DNA of 45,988 bases, taken from Gammaproteobacteria bacterium. Lineage in GTDB: Bacteria; Pseudomonadota; Gammaproteobacteria; Pseudomonadales; Porticoccaceae. Below the pieces are notes generated by a model. It did not search any database and was not told the origin of the DNA. It worked only from the letters and a program-made list of their open reading frames with translations. Shown one piece after another: positions 25,981 through 34,783 of the stretch (position 1 is its first letter; every line of letters begins with the position of its first letter). The DNA lies in the NCBI GenBank assembly GCA_003645535.1, contig QNFP01000004.1, forward strand, positions 1 through 45,988, in the 5' to 3' direction. Both the position numbers and the translations under genes were made by a program.

Positions 25981-26493
25981 CTATCCAGTCTCTAAGGTAA
26001 CCTCTTTGACGGAAACAAACGTTTCGAGAAACTGGAGAAAGATAAGACCATTACCTACCAGACCCCACATCAGCACCACAGCAACCACAGTAAAAGAAGG
26101 CTGCCACCACAGCTCGCTTACCGTCGCTATCATCAAGACTTCAAGGATTACGTACCCGGCTATCACAATCAAACTAACCCTCGGCAATGCTACGCCAAGC
26201 CTGCGCCGCCGCCTTATATGGAAGGGCATGTATATTGTTAAGTTGGCCAAAAGATAATAGATCGATAATTGCCATGCCATATCCTTATCTGCCACTATTT
26301 TAAGGAGTGCCAACGATACGAAGGCGTTAGCAACATATATCATTCCGCTTTCAACAAAAAAGCGAAACATAACATACTGAAGAGGCGTAAAATGCTCGTG
26401 AAAGGCCTGACGTAAGGTCGCAACAATCGCCGCAAATGCCACAAAGGCTAGCGCCACCTCGGCGTAAAGCCCCAAAAACTCCATATCACTCAT
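25981..26493 (-). CDS. Four-helix membrane protein, unknown function
   Basis: 170 residues with about four or five hydrophobic segments: LYAEVALAFVAFAAIVATL, RFFVESGMIYVANAFVSLALL, LSIYYLLANLTIYM and LIVIAGYVILEVLMIATVS with a further C-terminal helix. A basic loop (HIRRRRRLG) marks a cytoplasmic face. AGGAG precedes the ATG with good spacing. I recognise no family. It is 72 bp upstream of the DUF1624 gene on the same strand, so cotranscription is likely. Confidence 0.7.
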   Translation of the reverse strand: MSDMEFLGLYAEVALAFVAFAAIVATLRQAFHEHFTPLQYVMFRFFVESGMIYVANAFVSLALLKIVADKDMAWQLSIYYLLANLTIYMPFHIRRRRRLGVALPRVSLIVIAGYVILEVLMIATVSELWWQPSFTVVAVVLMWGLVGNGLIFLQFLETFVSVKEVTLETG

Positions 26494-26801
26494 CAGATAG
26501 CTCCTCGATTCTTATTTTTGGTATAGAACTCTTTGATTATGCTGTTTTAAACTAATAAATGACATCAATAGATCTGGGGCGATGGAAAAACATAGGTAGT
26601 CCGATCATCTGTGTCACGGGGAAACCCCCAACACATAAGCCACCCTGAAATTCCCGCGTCACAGCGGCTGGCCTGAACTGTGGCAGCAGGCGGCAATCTT
26701 TTGTTTGACCAAACCCATAGCATATTTTTACTGATGTGCTAAATTCAACCGTTCTACATACCGACTGGAACACCGACTGCAACTGACAGACGAGGCGAAT
26801 T
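26494..26801. promoter_or_regulatory. Divergent intergenic region before persulfide dioxygenase
   Basis: 308 bp between divergent genes. A candidate plus-strand promoter is TTGACC at 26705 with TTTACT at 26727 (16-bp spacer). Overlapping the -35 is an inverted repeat, GTTTG-AC-CAAAC (26703-26714), that could be an operator. A 12-bp direct repeat lies at 26761-26784. The minus ORF at 26552-26782 has no coding character. Confidence 0.35.
26761..26784 (+). repeat. 12-bp tandem duplication upstream of persulfide dioxygenase
   Basis: ccgactggaaca followed by ccgactgcaact, 9 of 12 identical, ending 17 bases before the start codon. Confidence 0.5.
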
Positions 26802-27851
26802 ATGGCAATCGAAATTTCTCATCCCGACTTACTGTTACGGCAACTTTTTGACCGCGATACTTTTACCTATACCTACCTGCTGGTGGATACGGAAACCCAG
26901 GAAGGCGCTATTATCGATGCGGTAAAAGAGCAATTTGAGCGAGATTTACAGATCATCAAGGAACTGGGTATCGAGCTACTTTATGCCATTGAAACCCATG
27001 CCCATGCTGATCACATCACTTCTGCAGGGATGCTACGGCAGAATACCGGCGCGAAAATCGTCTTTGGGGAAGCCGCTGAAATTAAGGGTATAGACCTCAT
27101 CGTCAAGGATGGTGACAAGCTACCACTGGGCCGCCATTCAATTGAAGTAATATCAACCCCGGGACATACCAGTGGCTGCACCAGCTATTACATCGATGGC
27201 ATAGTTTTTACCGGTGATGCCTTATTAATACGCGGCTGTGGGCGCACCGATTTTCAGCAGGGCGATCCCAAAACCCTTTATGATAATGTCACCGGCAAAC
27301 TATTCACCCTGCCGGACGAAACCCTGGTTTATCCCGCCCATGACTATAAGGGCAGAACCAGTTCAACCATCGGTGAAGAAAAACGCTGGAACCCCCGGCT
27401 TGGTGGCGGACAAACTGCGTTGGAGTTCATCCAGACAATGAACAATCTCAACCTGGATATGCCCAAGAAAATAAATGAAGCCGTTCCAGCTAATGTGGGT
27501 GTTGGTGTTGATTATAATCCCCGCCAATATGTCCATGAAGATTTTTCCATGGACGACCTGCACACTGCCTGGCGGCATCTCGATGACAATGAATTGATCA
27601 TCGATAACCGCACCCCCGAAGAGTATGCTGAAGGCCATGTTCCCGGCAGTGTCAACTTGCCATTTGGCGAAGAGGCTGACCACGCGGATACATTAAAAAA
27701 ATACACAAAAGCCTATATTTATTGTCGCTCTGGTCGCCGCGCACAAACCGCGTTAACCAACCTGTCTCTGGCTGGCGTTGATAACCTGGTTTGCGTCAGC
27801 CACACTGGCATGCCTAACTGGATTGCGGCGGGCTATCCGGTCGAACAATAA
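26802..27851 (+). CDS. Persulfide dioxygenase fused to rhodanese
   Basis: 349-residue cytoplasmic fusion for sulfide detoxification. Residues 1-230 are an ETHE1-type metallo-beta-lactamase fold: ETHAHADHITSAG, STPGHTSGCTSYY, FTGDALLIRGCGRTDFQQGD and YPAHDYKGRTSST, which give the His-His-Asp iron site of persulfide dioxygenases. Residues 255-349 are a rhodanese domain with active-site loop YCRSGRRAQTA. The dioxygenase oxidises glutathione persulfide to sulfite, and the rhodanese moves sulfane sulfur between thiosulfate and glutathione. GAGG precedes the ATG. No sulfide:quinone reductase gene is adjacent. Confidence 0.93.
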   Translation: MAIEISHPDLLLRQLFDRDTFTYTYLLVDTETQEGAIIDAVKEQFERDLQIIKELGIELLYAIETHAHADHITSAGMLRQNTGAKIVFGEAAEIKGIDLIVKDGDKLPLGRHSIEVISTPGHTSGCTSYYIDGIVFTGDALLIRGCGRTDFQQGDPKTLYDNVTGKLFTLPDETLVYPAHDYKGRTSSTIGEEKRWNPRLGGGQTALEFIQTMNNLNLDMPKKINEAVPANVGVGVDYNPRQYVHEDFSMDDLHTAWRHLDDNELIIDNRTPEEYAEGHVPGSVNLPFGEEADHADTLKKYTKAYIYCRSGRRAQTALTNLSLAGVDNLVCVSHTGMPNWIAAGYPVEQ

Positions 27852-27954
27852 AGCAGCGTGGTTAACCCGCTCAACGTTGTGACTCGGCGACCATCGGCGG
27901 TGCATAGCCGATTAGTTTGAACACTGAAACAATAGCCAGTAACTGGAGATGAAT

Positions 27955-28836
27955 ATGGTTAAGGGACACATGTCCTGCAGCACACAATTGTTTGATATTG
28001 GTGATATCCAGGTGGTAAAAGTCGTCGATACCCTGGAATCCTTTAGTCCCAAAGTGCTCTATGTGGACAAGGATCGCAACGCCTTCGATCCGCACCTGGA
28101 CTGGCTCCAGCCCCATTTTCTCGATGACGCAAAAGGCATGCTTTTAAGCATACATAGCTTTGTGCTAAAAACCCGCCACCACACAATTCTGGTCGATACT
28201 TGCGTAGGCAACCACAAAACCAATTCCGGCTTTCCCCAGTGGAACAACCGCGAAGGAAATTACCTTGCAGAACTAACGGCGGCAGGCTGTCGGCCAGAAG
28301 ATATAGACTTCGTGTTTTGCACTCATATGCATGTCGACCATACTGGCTGGAATACACAGCTGAAAGATGGCCGTTGGGTGCCCACCTTCCCTAACGCCAA
28401 ATACTTATTCAATAAAAGTGAGTGGGATTGCTGGAAGGATGAGCAGGGCGAACACGATCGTGCCGTTATCGAGCAAAATATTCTACCCATCATTGAGGCG
28501 AATCAGGTTCAATGGGTCGATAATGCCTGGAGCATCGACGATCAGGTATCACTCCTGCCCACCCCAGGCCATACGCCCGGCCATTGCAGCGTAAGCCTCG
28601 GCTCTGCAAACCAGCGCGCCGTTATTACCGGCGATATGATGATCCATCCGGTGCAAATTGCAGAGCCACAATGGCGCCAAAGTGCCGACCAGGACAAAGA
28701 ACTGGCGATCAAAACCCGTAGCGCATTTGTCGATGATCATTGCGACCGCGACATAATGATTCTCGGCACCCATTTCAATACGCCTACCGGAGTTTATATC
28801 GTCACCGAGTCGAGCCAACGTCGGGTTCGCTTTTAA
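27955..28836 (+). CDS. MBL-fold metallohydrolase (lactonase-like)
   Basis: About 293 residues of the metallo-beta-lactamase superfamily with metal motif CTHMHVDHTGWN, then TPGHTPGHCSVSLGS, VITGDMMIHPVQ and a final GTHFNTPTGVYIV. The start at 27955 is preferred over 27949, because GGAG lies six bases before it. Overall layout resembles AHL lactonase-like and related hydrolases that open cyclic esters, but the substrate is not readable from sequence. It lies between persulfide dioxygenase and an acyl-CoA dehydrogenase; whether it belongs functionally to either is unclear. Confidence 0.87.
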   Translation: MVKGHMSCSTQLFDIGDIQVVKVVDTLESFSPKVLYVDKDRNAFDPHLDWLQPHFLDDAKGMLLSIHSFVLKTRHHTILVDTCVGNHKTNSGFPQWNNREGNYLAELTAAGCRPEDIDFVFCTHMHVDHTGWNTQLKDGRWVPTFPNAKYLFNKSEWDCWKDEQGEHDRAVIEQNILPIIEANQVQWVDNAWSIDDQVSLLPTPGHTPGHCSVSLGSANQRAVITGDMMIHPVQIAEPQWRQSADQDKELAIKTRSAFVDDHCDRDIMILGTHFNTPTGVYIVTESSQRRVRF

Positions 28837-28876
28837 CTTTTACTACTGATTTTTTATTACCAGAGGAGCACCCACA

Positions 28877-30043
28877 GTGGATTTTGATCTAGATGAAGAA
28901 TATCGTCTGCTTAACGATACAGTCAGCAAATTTGTCGACAATGAGCTAATGCCGCTGGAAGCTGCCGTGCTGGAGCGTGAAGCCAATGGTGGTAGTTACG
29001 AGCTAAGCCCCGAAGAGTTAACGCCGCTCTATGCCAAATGCCGCGAGCTGGGTCTGTGGGGCCTGGACTGCCCGGAAGAAACCGGTGGCGCAGACCTCCC
29101 TGCACTGGCCCTGGTCGGCGTTAACGAGGCCCTCGGTCGCACCGTCACACCGTTCACCTTTCCGCCGGATTCACCCAACCTGCATATGATGCAGGCGACC
29201 GTTAACGAAGAGCAACGCAAAAAATATCTCGAACCTTATGCTCGTGGTGAGACTATATCAGCCATCGCGATATCAGAGCCCGGTGCCGGCGCTGATCCCG
29301 CGGGCATGATTACCCGGGCCGTACGCGACGGTGATGACTGGGTCATTAACGGTCGTAAGATCTGGATTAGCAAAGTGAGAGAGGCCGACTTCACTATCGT
29401 TATGGCGGTAACGGATATCGAAAAAGGTTCGCGGGGTGGTATCTCCGCCTTTATCGTGGATCGCGGCACACAGGGGCTAGAGGTCGCGCGAGACATCAAA
29501 CTGATTGGTGGCCACAGCAATTGTGAAGTGGTTCTGGAAGACTGTCGTATACCCGCCAGCCAGCTACTCGGCGTAGAGGGTCAGGGCTTCGCACCCATGC
29601 AGTTGCGACTTATTGTCCGCCGCCTGCAAATGGGCGCCTGGTGTCTGGGTATGGCTAATCGCGCCCTGGATATGATGTGTGAACACGCCAATCAACGGGT
29701 GACTTTTGGTGAGCCACTCGCAAACCGACAATCAATTCAATGGTGGATAGCCGATGCCGTCACCCGCACCCATTGCCTGAAGCTGATGTTGTGGGATGCC
29801 GCTACCAAGCAGGACAATGGTGATGATGTGCGCACCGAAGCCAGCATGATTAAACTCTATGGTACCGAACTGGCTACCGACGTGATCGACAATGCCATGC
29901 AGGCCTTTGGCGCCATGGGCATGACCAAGGAATTGCCGCTACAGATGATGGCCCAGCGAGTTCGACTGATGCGCATTTACGAAGGCCCCAGCGAAATTCA
30001 TCGCTGGGTGATTGCCCGGCGACGGCTTAAAGAAAGTAGTTAA
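28877..30043 (+). CDS. Acyl-CoA dehydrogenase
   Basis: 388-residue FAD enzyme oxidising acyl-CoA thioesters to 2-enoyl-CoA. The start is GTG at 28877 with GAGGAG eight bases upstream. Family features in order: N-terminal helical domain, AIAISEPGAGADP and WVINGRKIWIS in the beta domain, QMGAWCLGMANRALDMM, FGEPLANRQSIQWWIAD, and the C-terminal RIYEGPSEIHRWVIARR, whose Glu is in the classical catalytic position. The exact chain specificity is not visible. Upstream of a CoA-type NUDIX gene and the DUF1329/DUF1302 pair, it suits uptake and oxidation of hydrophobic compounds. Confidence 0.93.
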   Translation: MDFDLDEEYRLLNDTVSKFVDNELMPLEAAVLEREANGGSYELSPEELTPLYAKCRELGLWGLDCPEETGGADLPALALVGVNEALGRTVTPFTFPPDSPNLHMMQATVNEEQRKKYLEPYARGETISAIAISEPGAGADPAGMITRAVRDGDDWVINGRKIWISKVREADFTIVMAVTDIEKGSRGGISAFIVDRGTQGLEVARDIKLIGGHSNCEVVLEDCRIPASQLLGVEGQGFAPMQLRLIVRRLQMGAWCLGMANRALDMMCEHANQRVTFGEPLANRQSIQWWIADAVTRTHCLKLMLWDAATKQDNGDDVRTEASMIKLYGTELATDVIDNAMQAFGAMGMTKELPLQMMAQRVRLMRIYEGPSEIHRWVIARRRLKESS

Positions 30044-30079
30044 CGCTAAAAATCAATTCGTACCCAGGCATACCGATTT

Positions 30080-30101
30080 CTCATCTCCGCAAAGAGATGA
30101 G
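30080..30101 (+). terminator. Hairpin in the leader of the NUDIX gene
   Basis: CTCATCTC-cgcaaa-GAGATGAG is a perfect 8-bp stem with a 6-base loop, between the acyl-CoA dehydrogenase stop and the NUDIX start. No U-tract follows, so it may be a partial terminator, an mRNA stability element or a processing site. Confidence 0.4.
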
Positions 30102-30137
30102 GTTGACGCATATCCCGATAAACGCCATCCTTATACC

Positions 30138-30782
30138 ATGCTAACCATTAACGACATACGCACCGCCCTCGAAAAACGGGCTCATGAACCGGCTGAATTC
30201 AGAGGCCACTACACCCAGGCCGCCGTTGCCATGATTCTGGCAGATGGAGAATCTAGCGGACAGAATGGTCACGAAAGCGAACTGGAAGTTTGTTTTATTC
30301 GACGCGCTGAACGCAACGGTGATCCCTGGTCCGGCCAGGTTGCCTTTCCCGGCGGCCGGGCAGGTCCGGAAGACCCTGATGCACACGCGGTCGCAGAGCG
30401 GGAAACCCTGGAAGAGATTGGACTAACGTTGGTAGAAAATCACCGTGTTGGCCCCCTGCCCATCCGCCCGATTGATCGTGCCGATATACGCGAAGCCATG
30501 ACCCTGTCACCCTTTGTTTACTACGTCGACCAGGAAACCAAAAATACTGCCTTCGCGAAGATCCCCGAAGAAGTGGCCCATGTCTTTTGGGTGCCCATCA
30601 CCCATTTGTTCGACGAAACCGCTGTGACCGAACTGGAATATCCCATCGCCGAGACCTGGAGTACTTTTCCCGGTATTCTTTTTGGCGAGCACGTCATTTG
30701 GGGCCTGACCTTGCGCGTACTGGATAGTTTTGCTGAAATCACCCAACGTACGCTGCCAGCATTAAAAGGTAATCACTGGTAG
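30138..30782 (+). CDS. CoA pyrophosphatase-like NUDIX hydrolase
   Basis: 214 residues starting at the ATG 30138 (MLTINDIRTALEKRA); the track's longer ORF overlaps the dehydrogenase gene and its hairpin. NUDIX box region is FPGGRAGPEDPDAHAVAERE followed by TLEEIGL, with the spacing of the NudL/CoA-diphosphatase group and not the classical box. The preceding QAAVAMILADGE and RAERNGDPWSGQVAFPGG match that group. It likely hydrolyses CoA or oxidised CoA to phosphoadenosine and phosphopantetheine. Placement just after an acyl-CoA dehydrogenase is consistent with CoA turnover. Confidence 0.87.
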   Translation: MLTINDIRTALEKRAHEPAEFRGHYTQAAVAMILADGESSGQNGHESELEVCFIRRAERNGDPWSGQVAFPGGRAGPEDPDAHAVAERETLEEIGLTLVENHRVGPLPIRPIDRADIREAMTLSPFVYYVDQETKNTAFAKIPEEVAHVFWVPITHLFDETAVTELEYPIAETWSTFPGILFGEHVIWGLTLRVLDSFAEITQRTLPALKGNHW

Positions 30783-30958
30783 CAGCCGCAACGGTAACGT
30801 TCTCACCGGTATTGTCCAAAAAACTGCCTCAAATTAGCGCAAACTAACCCTGTTAAGGTATATTTGTCGGCTTGGTCTTACAGAAACCAATGCGATGCTG
30901 ACTAGTTCAGTAAGCAGCTTTTCTGTTATTTCAGGTAAATTTACCCAGCCATCTCGGA

Positions 30959-32299
30959 ATGTCGTCGATGAAAAAATCCGCCCTGATACTTTTGTTAGCC
31001 ACACAGATGCCGCTCATTTGTGCGGCCACAGATGGCGATCCGGAACTCACCTTTTTCGGTGCCGAAGCGGCCGGCAATGAAGCTGGCACCATTCCCCCAT
31101 GGACGGGCGGCATCGTTACTCCACCCAGCAGTTATAAGCCCGGCGACTGGCACCCCGATCCGTTTGCTAAAGACCCGGTTCTCTTTACTATCGACCACAC
31201 AAATGCTGAGCAATACAAAGATCAATTGTCCGCTGGGCATCGGGCATTGATGGAAAAATACCCCGATAGTTACCGCCTGCATATTTATCCGACACAACGT
31301 AGCGTTTCATATCCGCCCTCTATTGAAGAACATACGCGTAAATATAAAGGTAAGGCCAAAGTCGTCGACGATGGCGCAGGCATTACCGGTATTGTGCGCG
31401 GCATACCTTTTCCACGCCCCGAAAATGGCGAACAGGCCATCTGGAACATGCGCTTAAGTTACAAAGGCGGCGGTTATCGAGGTTACTTTACAACGGCATT
31501 AACGGCTAGTAATGGCGCCTATGAACTCGGTATTTCAAAACATGAAATTGAGTATATGTACGGCGATCAAAGAACCACACTGGAAAATTTCGACAATGTA
31601 AAAACCAGAGCGGTAATGTATGCCCTGCGACCGGCAAAGAGCGCTGGCAACATGTACCTGTACCACTTCTTGCTAAACAGTCGCGACGAGGAGCGTCGTA
31701 ACTGGTCGTATAACGCCGGTAAGCGTCGTGTAAAAAGATCGAGCATGATCCCCCATGACCAGCCGATGGGTGGTTCAGATGGCATCCATGTTTGGGATCA
31801 GGGCGACATGTGGCTGGGGCCCATCACTGAGTTCAACTGGAGGTTGATCGGCAAACAGGAGATGTATGTCCCCTACAACGCCTATAAGCTACATAGCGGC
31901 GATACTGAAATTGATGCCATCATCACACCACAACACATCAATCAGGATCTGGCACGTTATGAATTACATCGTGTCTGGGTAGTCGAAGCGACCCGTCGAG
32001 AAGACAGTACTCACTTCTACAAGCGACGGCGCTATTTTATCGATGAGGATTCCTGGCGCGTCATGCTTGCGGAACATTATGACGATGATGGCCAGGTGCA
32101 CCGTTTCTCCGAAGCCCACCATATTAACTATTATGAAGCGCGCGTTTTTTATACCACGCTGGACACTTATTATAAAATAGACAGCAACCGTTATTATCTT
32201 CGCCACGTTGACAATCAGTATTCGCCCTTTGATTTTTCCTATGACCAAAATGCCAACTACTACAAACCTGGCAGGTTAAAGATGAAGGCTAAACGCTAG
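30959..32299 (+). CDS. DUF1329 periplasmic protein
   Basis: 446 residues with signal peptide MKKSALILLLATQMPLICA. Start is the ATG at 30959 or 30968; the second gives a more usual signal peptide. DUF1329 hallmarks: ELTFFGAEAAGNEAGTIPPW, HIYPTQRSVSYPP, VRGIPFPRPENGEQAIWNMRL and MYVPYNAYKL. The family is thought to have a LolA-like fold and is nearly always next to a DUF1302 outer-membrane protein, as here (35 bp). Function is undefined; linked in many species to growth on lipids, steroids or other hydrophobic substrates. Confidence 0.93.
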   Translation: MSSMKKSALILLLATQMPLICAATDGDPELTFFGAEAAGNEAGTIPPWTGGIVTPPSSYKPGDWHPDPFAKDPVLFTIDHTNAEQYKDQLSAGHRALMEKYPDSYRLHIYPTQRSVSYPPSIEEHTRKYKGKAKVVDDGAGITGIVRGIPFPRPENGEQAIWNMRLSYKGGGYRGYFTTALTASNGAYELGISKHEIEYMYGDQRTTLENFDNVKTRAVMYALRPAKSAGNMYLYHFLLNSRDEERRNWSYNAGKRRVKRSSMIPHDQPMGGSDGIHVWDQGDMWLGPITEFNWRLIGKQEMYVPYNAYKLHSGDTEIDAIITPQHINQDLARYELHRVWVVEATRREDSTHFYKRRRYFIDEDSWRVMLAEHYDDDGQVHRFSEAHHINYYEARVFYTTLDTYYKIDSNRYYLRHVDNQYSPFDFSYDQNANYYKPGRLKMKAKR

Positions 32300-32334
32300 A
32301 TTCGCGTTGACAATATAAATCTGGGGAATCGTTT

Positions 32335-33954
32335 TTGTCATACTCAATATTAGTTGGCCGACGCCACATTATCTCTGCACACAGAAAGATCGGCAGACTT
32401 ATTTCACAAACACGCAGTTTCTATCTTGTAGCGACGCTATTTAGCGGTGTGATACTCGCACCCGCACAGACACAGGCCCTGGAAGTGCGGCTTAAAGATC
32501 GTGACATTCACCTCTTTATTGATTCCACTTTTACCGCCAGCGCAGCTATGCGGACGCAAACCGGCCAAAGTGGCGTGGCTTCGGGTAATCGAACAGTTTT
32601 CCCTGACGGGGGGGACATTTACAGCACACCACTTTCTCTGGTCACAGATATCAGTGCCAGCAAGAACGACCTGGGATTTTTTGCGCGCATATCTTACGTC
32701 TACGACCCGACAATAATGGGTAAGGATTGCGACAATTGTTATCGCCCAACTCCGCAAATGCAGTCCGATGGTATTGATAGTGGTGCGCAAAAACTTGCCG
32801 GCAATAAATTACGGCTACTCGACCTTTTTATCTTTAATACCTGGCATTTAGGCGATCACCCATTGAGCATACGCGCCGGCAAGCAGGTGATCTCCTGGGG
32901 TGAGAGCAATATTATCAGTGGCGGCATTAGCCAGATGCAGAACCCGATCGACCTGGCCAAAGCGACCACGCCGGGTACCGAGATCAAGGAAACGTTAATG
33001 CCTCAGGAATCTATTTATACACAGTTTGGGCTGACCGCGAATGTTAGCATCGAAGCGTATTATGTATGGAACTGGCGAGCCACAACTTTCCTGCCAGTGT
33101 CTACGTTCTTCAGCCCCTTCGATCTGATCGGCGCGGGCTATAACCCCGATATATTGCCCGGCATACCTTATAAGGGACGCGATAAATCCAGGGAACCAGA
33201 CGGCAATCAATGGGGGTTCTCTATGTCCACCTACATGGATTCCTGGCATGGCACCGACCTCAGTGTCTACTGGGTGCGTTCCCACGCTTTTATACCCTTC
33301 CTGACGATCGATTTTGATTACAACGTGCCGGACCCAGTACTGGGTGGCACCACGCTGGGAGGCTATGAAAAAGTCTACAACGAAGACCAGGACACCTTCG
33401 GGATTTCGGTTGGCGGCCTGTTTCCAGGCAAACTCGGCATATCATTTCAGGCCGAGTTAAACTACAAACCCGACTTTTATGGCACCCGAAAATGCCGAAC
33501 CTGTGCTAATGAGCACAGTGATGTAACAACACTACTGGGCAGTATGTCGCACTCGGCAAACTATAATTTTCTTGCTTCAGACCGAGTCAGCCTGATACTG
33601 GATGCGCAAATGCAAACAATCAACAAGCTCAATGATGGTGAAGGGGCTTCAGCTTTCGGTAGCAAGATCACTGATTTTTCCTGGGGATATATTGCAGTGA
33701 TAACGCTCGATTATCAGGATGCCTTCGCCAATTTAAAGGTATCGCCTTCACTCGTGTGGGTTCACGATGTCAAAGGCTTTGAACCCGGTGCTGCGGGCGG
33801 CCTGTCAGAAGACGAGCAGGCGATCAGCGCCAGTGTTAATTTCTCCTATTTATCAAGTTCATCGTTAAAGTTCACTTATACCACCTGGCTAGGGGATAAC
33901 GGCGCTAACTACGACCGAGACAATGTGGCACTCTCTTTCAAATACAATTTCTAG
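32335..33954 (+). CDS. DUF1302 outer-membrane beta-barrel protein
   Basis: 539 residues. Start assigned to TTG at 32335, since no ATG fits upstream of the signal sequence (SFYLVATLFSGVILAPAQTQA); GGGGAA lies before it. After cleavage the mature protein begins LEVRLKDRDIHLFIDSTF and has the DUF1302 pattern: LSIRAGKQVISWGESNIISG, DLAKATTPGTEIKETLMPQE, and terminal strand NVALSFKYNF ending in Phe for outer-membrane assembly. Forms a pair with DUF1329 and probably mediates passage of hydrophobic substrates across the outer membrane. Confidence 0.92.
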   Translation: MSYSILVGRRHIISAHRKIGRLISQTRSFYLVATLFSGVILAPAQTQALEVRLKDRDIHLFIDSTFTASAAMRTQTGQSGVASGNRTVFPDGGDIYSTPLSLVTDISASKNDLGFFARISYVYDPTIMGKDCDNCYRPTPQMQSDGIDSGAQKLAGNKLRLLDLFIFNTWHLGDHPLSIRAGKQVISWGESNIISGGISQMQNPIDLAKATTPGTEIKETLMPQESIYTQFGLTANVSIEAYYVWNWRATTFLPVSTFFSPFDLIGAGYNPDILPGIPYKGRDKSREPDGNQWGFSMSTYMDSWHGTDLSVYWVRSHAFIPFLTIDFDYNVPDPVLGGTTLGGYEKVYNEDQDTFGISVGGLFPGKLGISFQAELNYKPDFYGTRKCRTCANEHSDVTTLLGSMSHSANYNFLASDRVSLILDAQMQTINKLNDGEGASAFGSKITDFSWGYIAVITLDYQDAFANLKVSPSLVWVHDVKGFEPGAAGGLSEDEQAISASVNFSYLSSSSLKFTYTTWLGDNGANYDRDNVALSFKYNF

Positions 33955-34040
33955 CTTAACCCGCAGGCTCATAAACAAACCTTAGAAAAGTGTCATCTGT
34001 TATTCTGTACGGCCAAAACAGAATACCTGCAAGCCGGCCT

Positions 34041-34730
34041 ATGAACTATTTGCCCTCTATAGAGGTTGAACCCAGGGATTACCTTGATTCAGCAAACGCC
34101 CCGTATATAGCTGACGCTGCCGTTATCTGGCTACACGGTCTCGGCGCAAGTGGCCACGACTTCCAGCCCATCGTCCCCGAGCTACATTTACCCAATGATA
34201 TGCCCGTGCGTTTTATCTTTCCCCACGCACCGACCATTCCGGTAACCATTAACGGCGGCATACAAATGCCTGCCTGGTACGATATTTTGACCCTCGATAT
34301 CGAACGCAAAATCAATGAACAACAATTTTCAGCTTCAGTTAACGGCGTAACAGCATTAATTGAAAGAGAATTAGAACGCGGCATCAGCAGCGAACGTATC
34401 ATACTCGCTGGCTTTTCCCAGGGTGGCGCCATCGCCTATGAGGTTGCCCTCAGCTACGACAAACCCCTGGCGGGCCTGATGACCATGTCCACTTATTTTG
34501 CGACACATAAAACTATAAACCCGCACCCGGCCAATAAAAACATCCCCATTCATATCTTTCATGGCATGTATGACCCAATGGTGCCAGAGGCCATGGGTAA
34601 ACAAGCAGTAGCGGCACTGGAACAAATGGGCTATGCCCCTGAATACATTACTTACCCGATGGAACACGAGGTTTGCCAGCAACAAATCGATGATATTTCC
34701 AGGTGGGTTCAAACCCAGCTGAGTCGGTAA
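34041..34730 (+). CDS. Alpha/beta-hydrolase carboxylesterase (EstB-like)
   Basis: 229 residues of the phospholipase/carboxylesterase family. The ATG at 34041 is chosen over an in-frame GTG at 33990. Oxyanion segment is IWLHGLGASGHDF, the nucleophile elbow is GFSQGGAIAYEVAL, the acid is in HGMYDPMVP and the base in YPMEHEV, completing Ser-Asp-His. No signal peptide. Length matches family members near 220. It probably cleaves short-chain esters or acylated proteins. Lies 86 bp after DUF1302 and 53 bp before cinA. Confidence 0.92.
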   Translation: MNYLPSIEVEPRDYLDSANAPYIADAAVIWLHGLGASGHDFQPIVPELHLPNDMPVRFIFPHAPTIPVTINGGIQMPAWYDILTLDIERKINEQQFSASVNGVTALIERELERGISSERIILAGFSQGGAIAYEVALSYDKPLAGLMTMSTYFATHKTINPHPANKNIPIHIFHGMYDPMVPEAMGKQAVAALEQMGYAPEYITYPMEHEVCQQQIDDISRWVQTQLSR

Positions 34731-34783
34731 CAGGCTTTACCGGGTCAGCATAATAATTAATCATATTTAAGGTGAGCACCCCG

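Noticed and set aside
26552-26782. 76-residue minus-strand ORF
   Set aside because: No recognisable domain, overlaps the promoter region of the dioxygenase and lacks a ribosome binding site.
34725-34742. Hairpin CGGTAA-CAGGCT-TTACCG at the esterase stop as a terminator
   Set aside because: Short stem without a U-tract; too weak to call.
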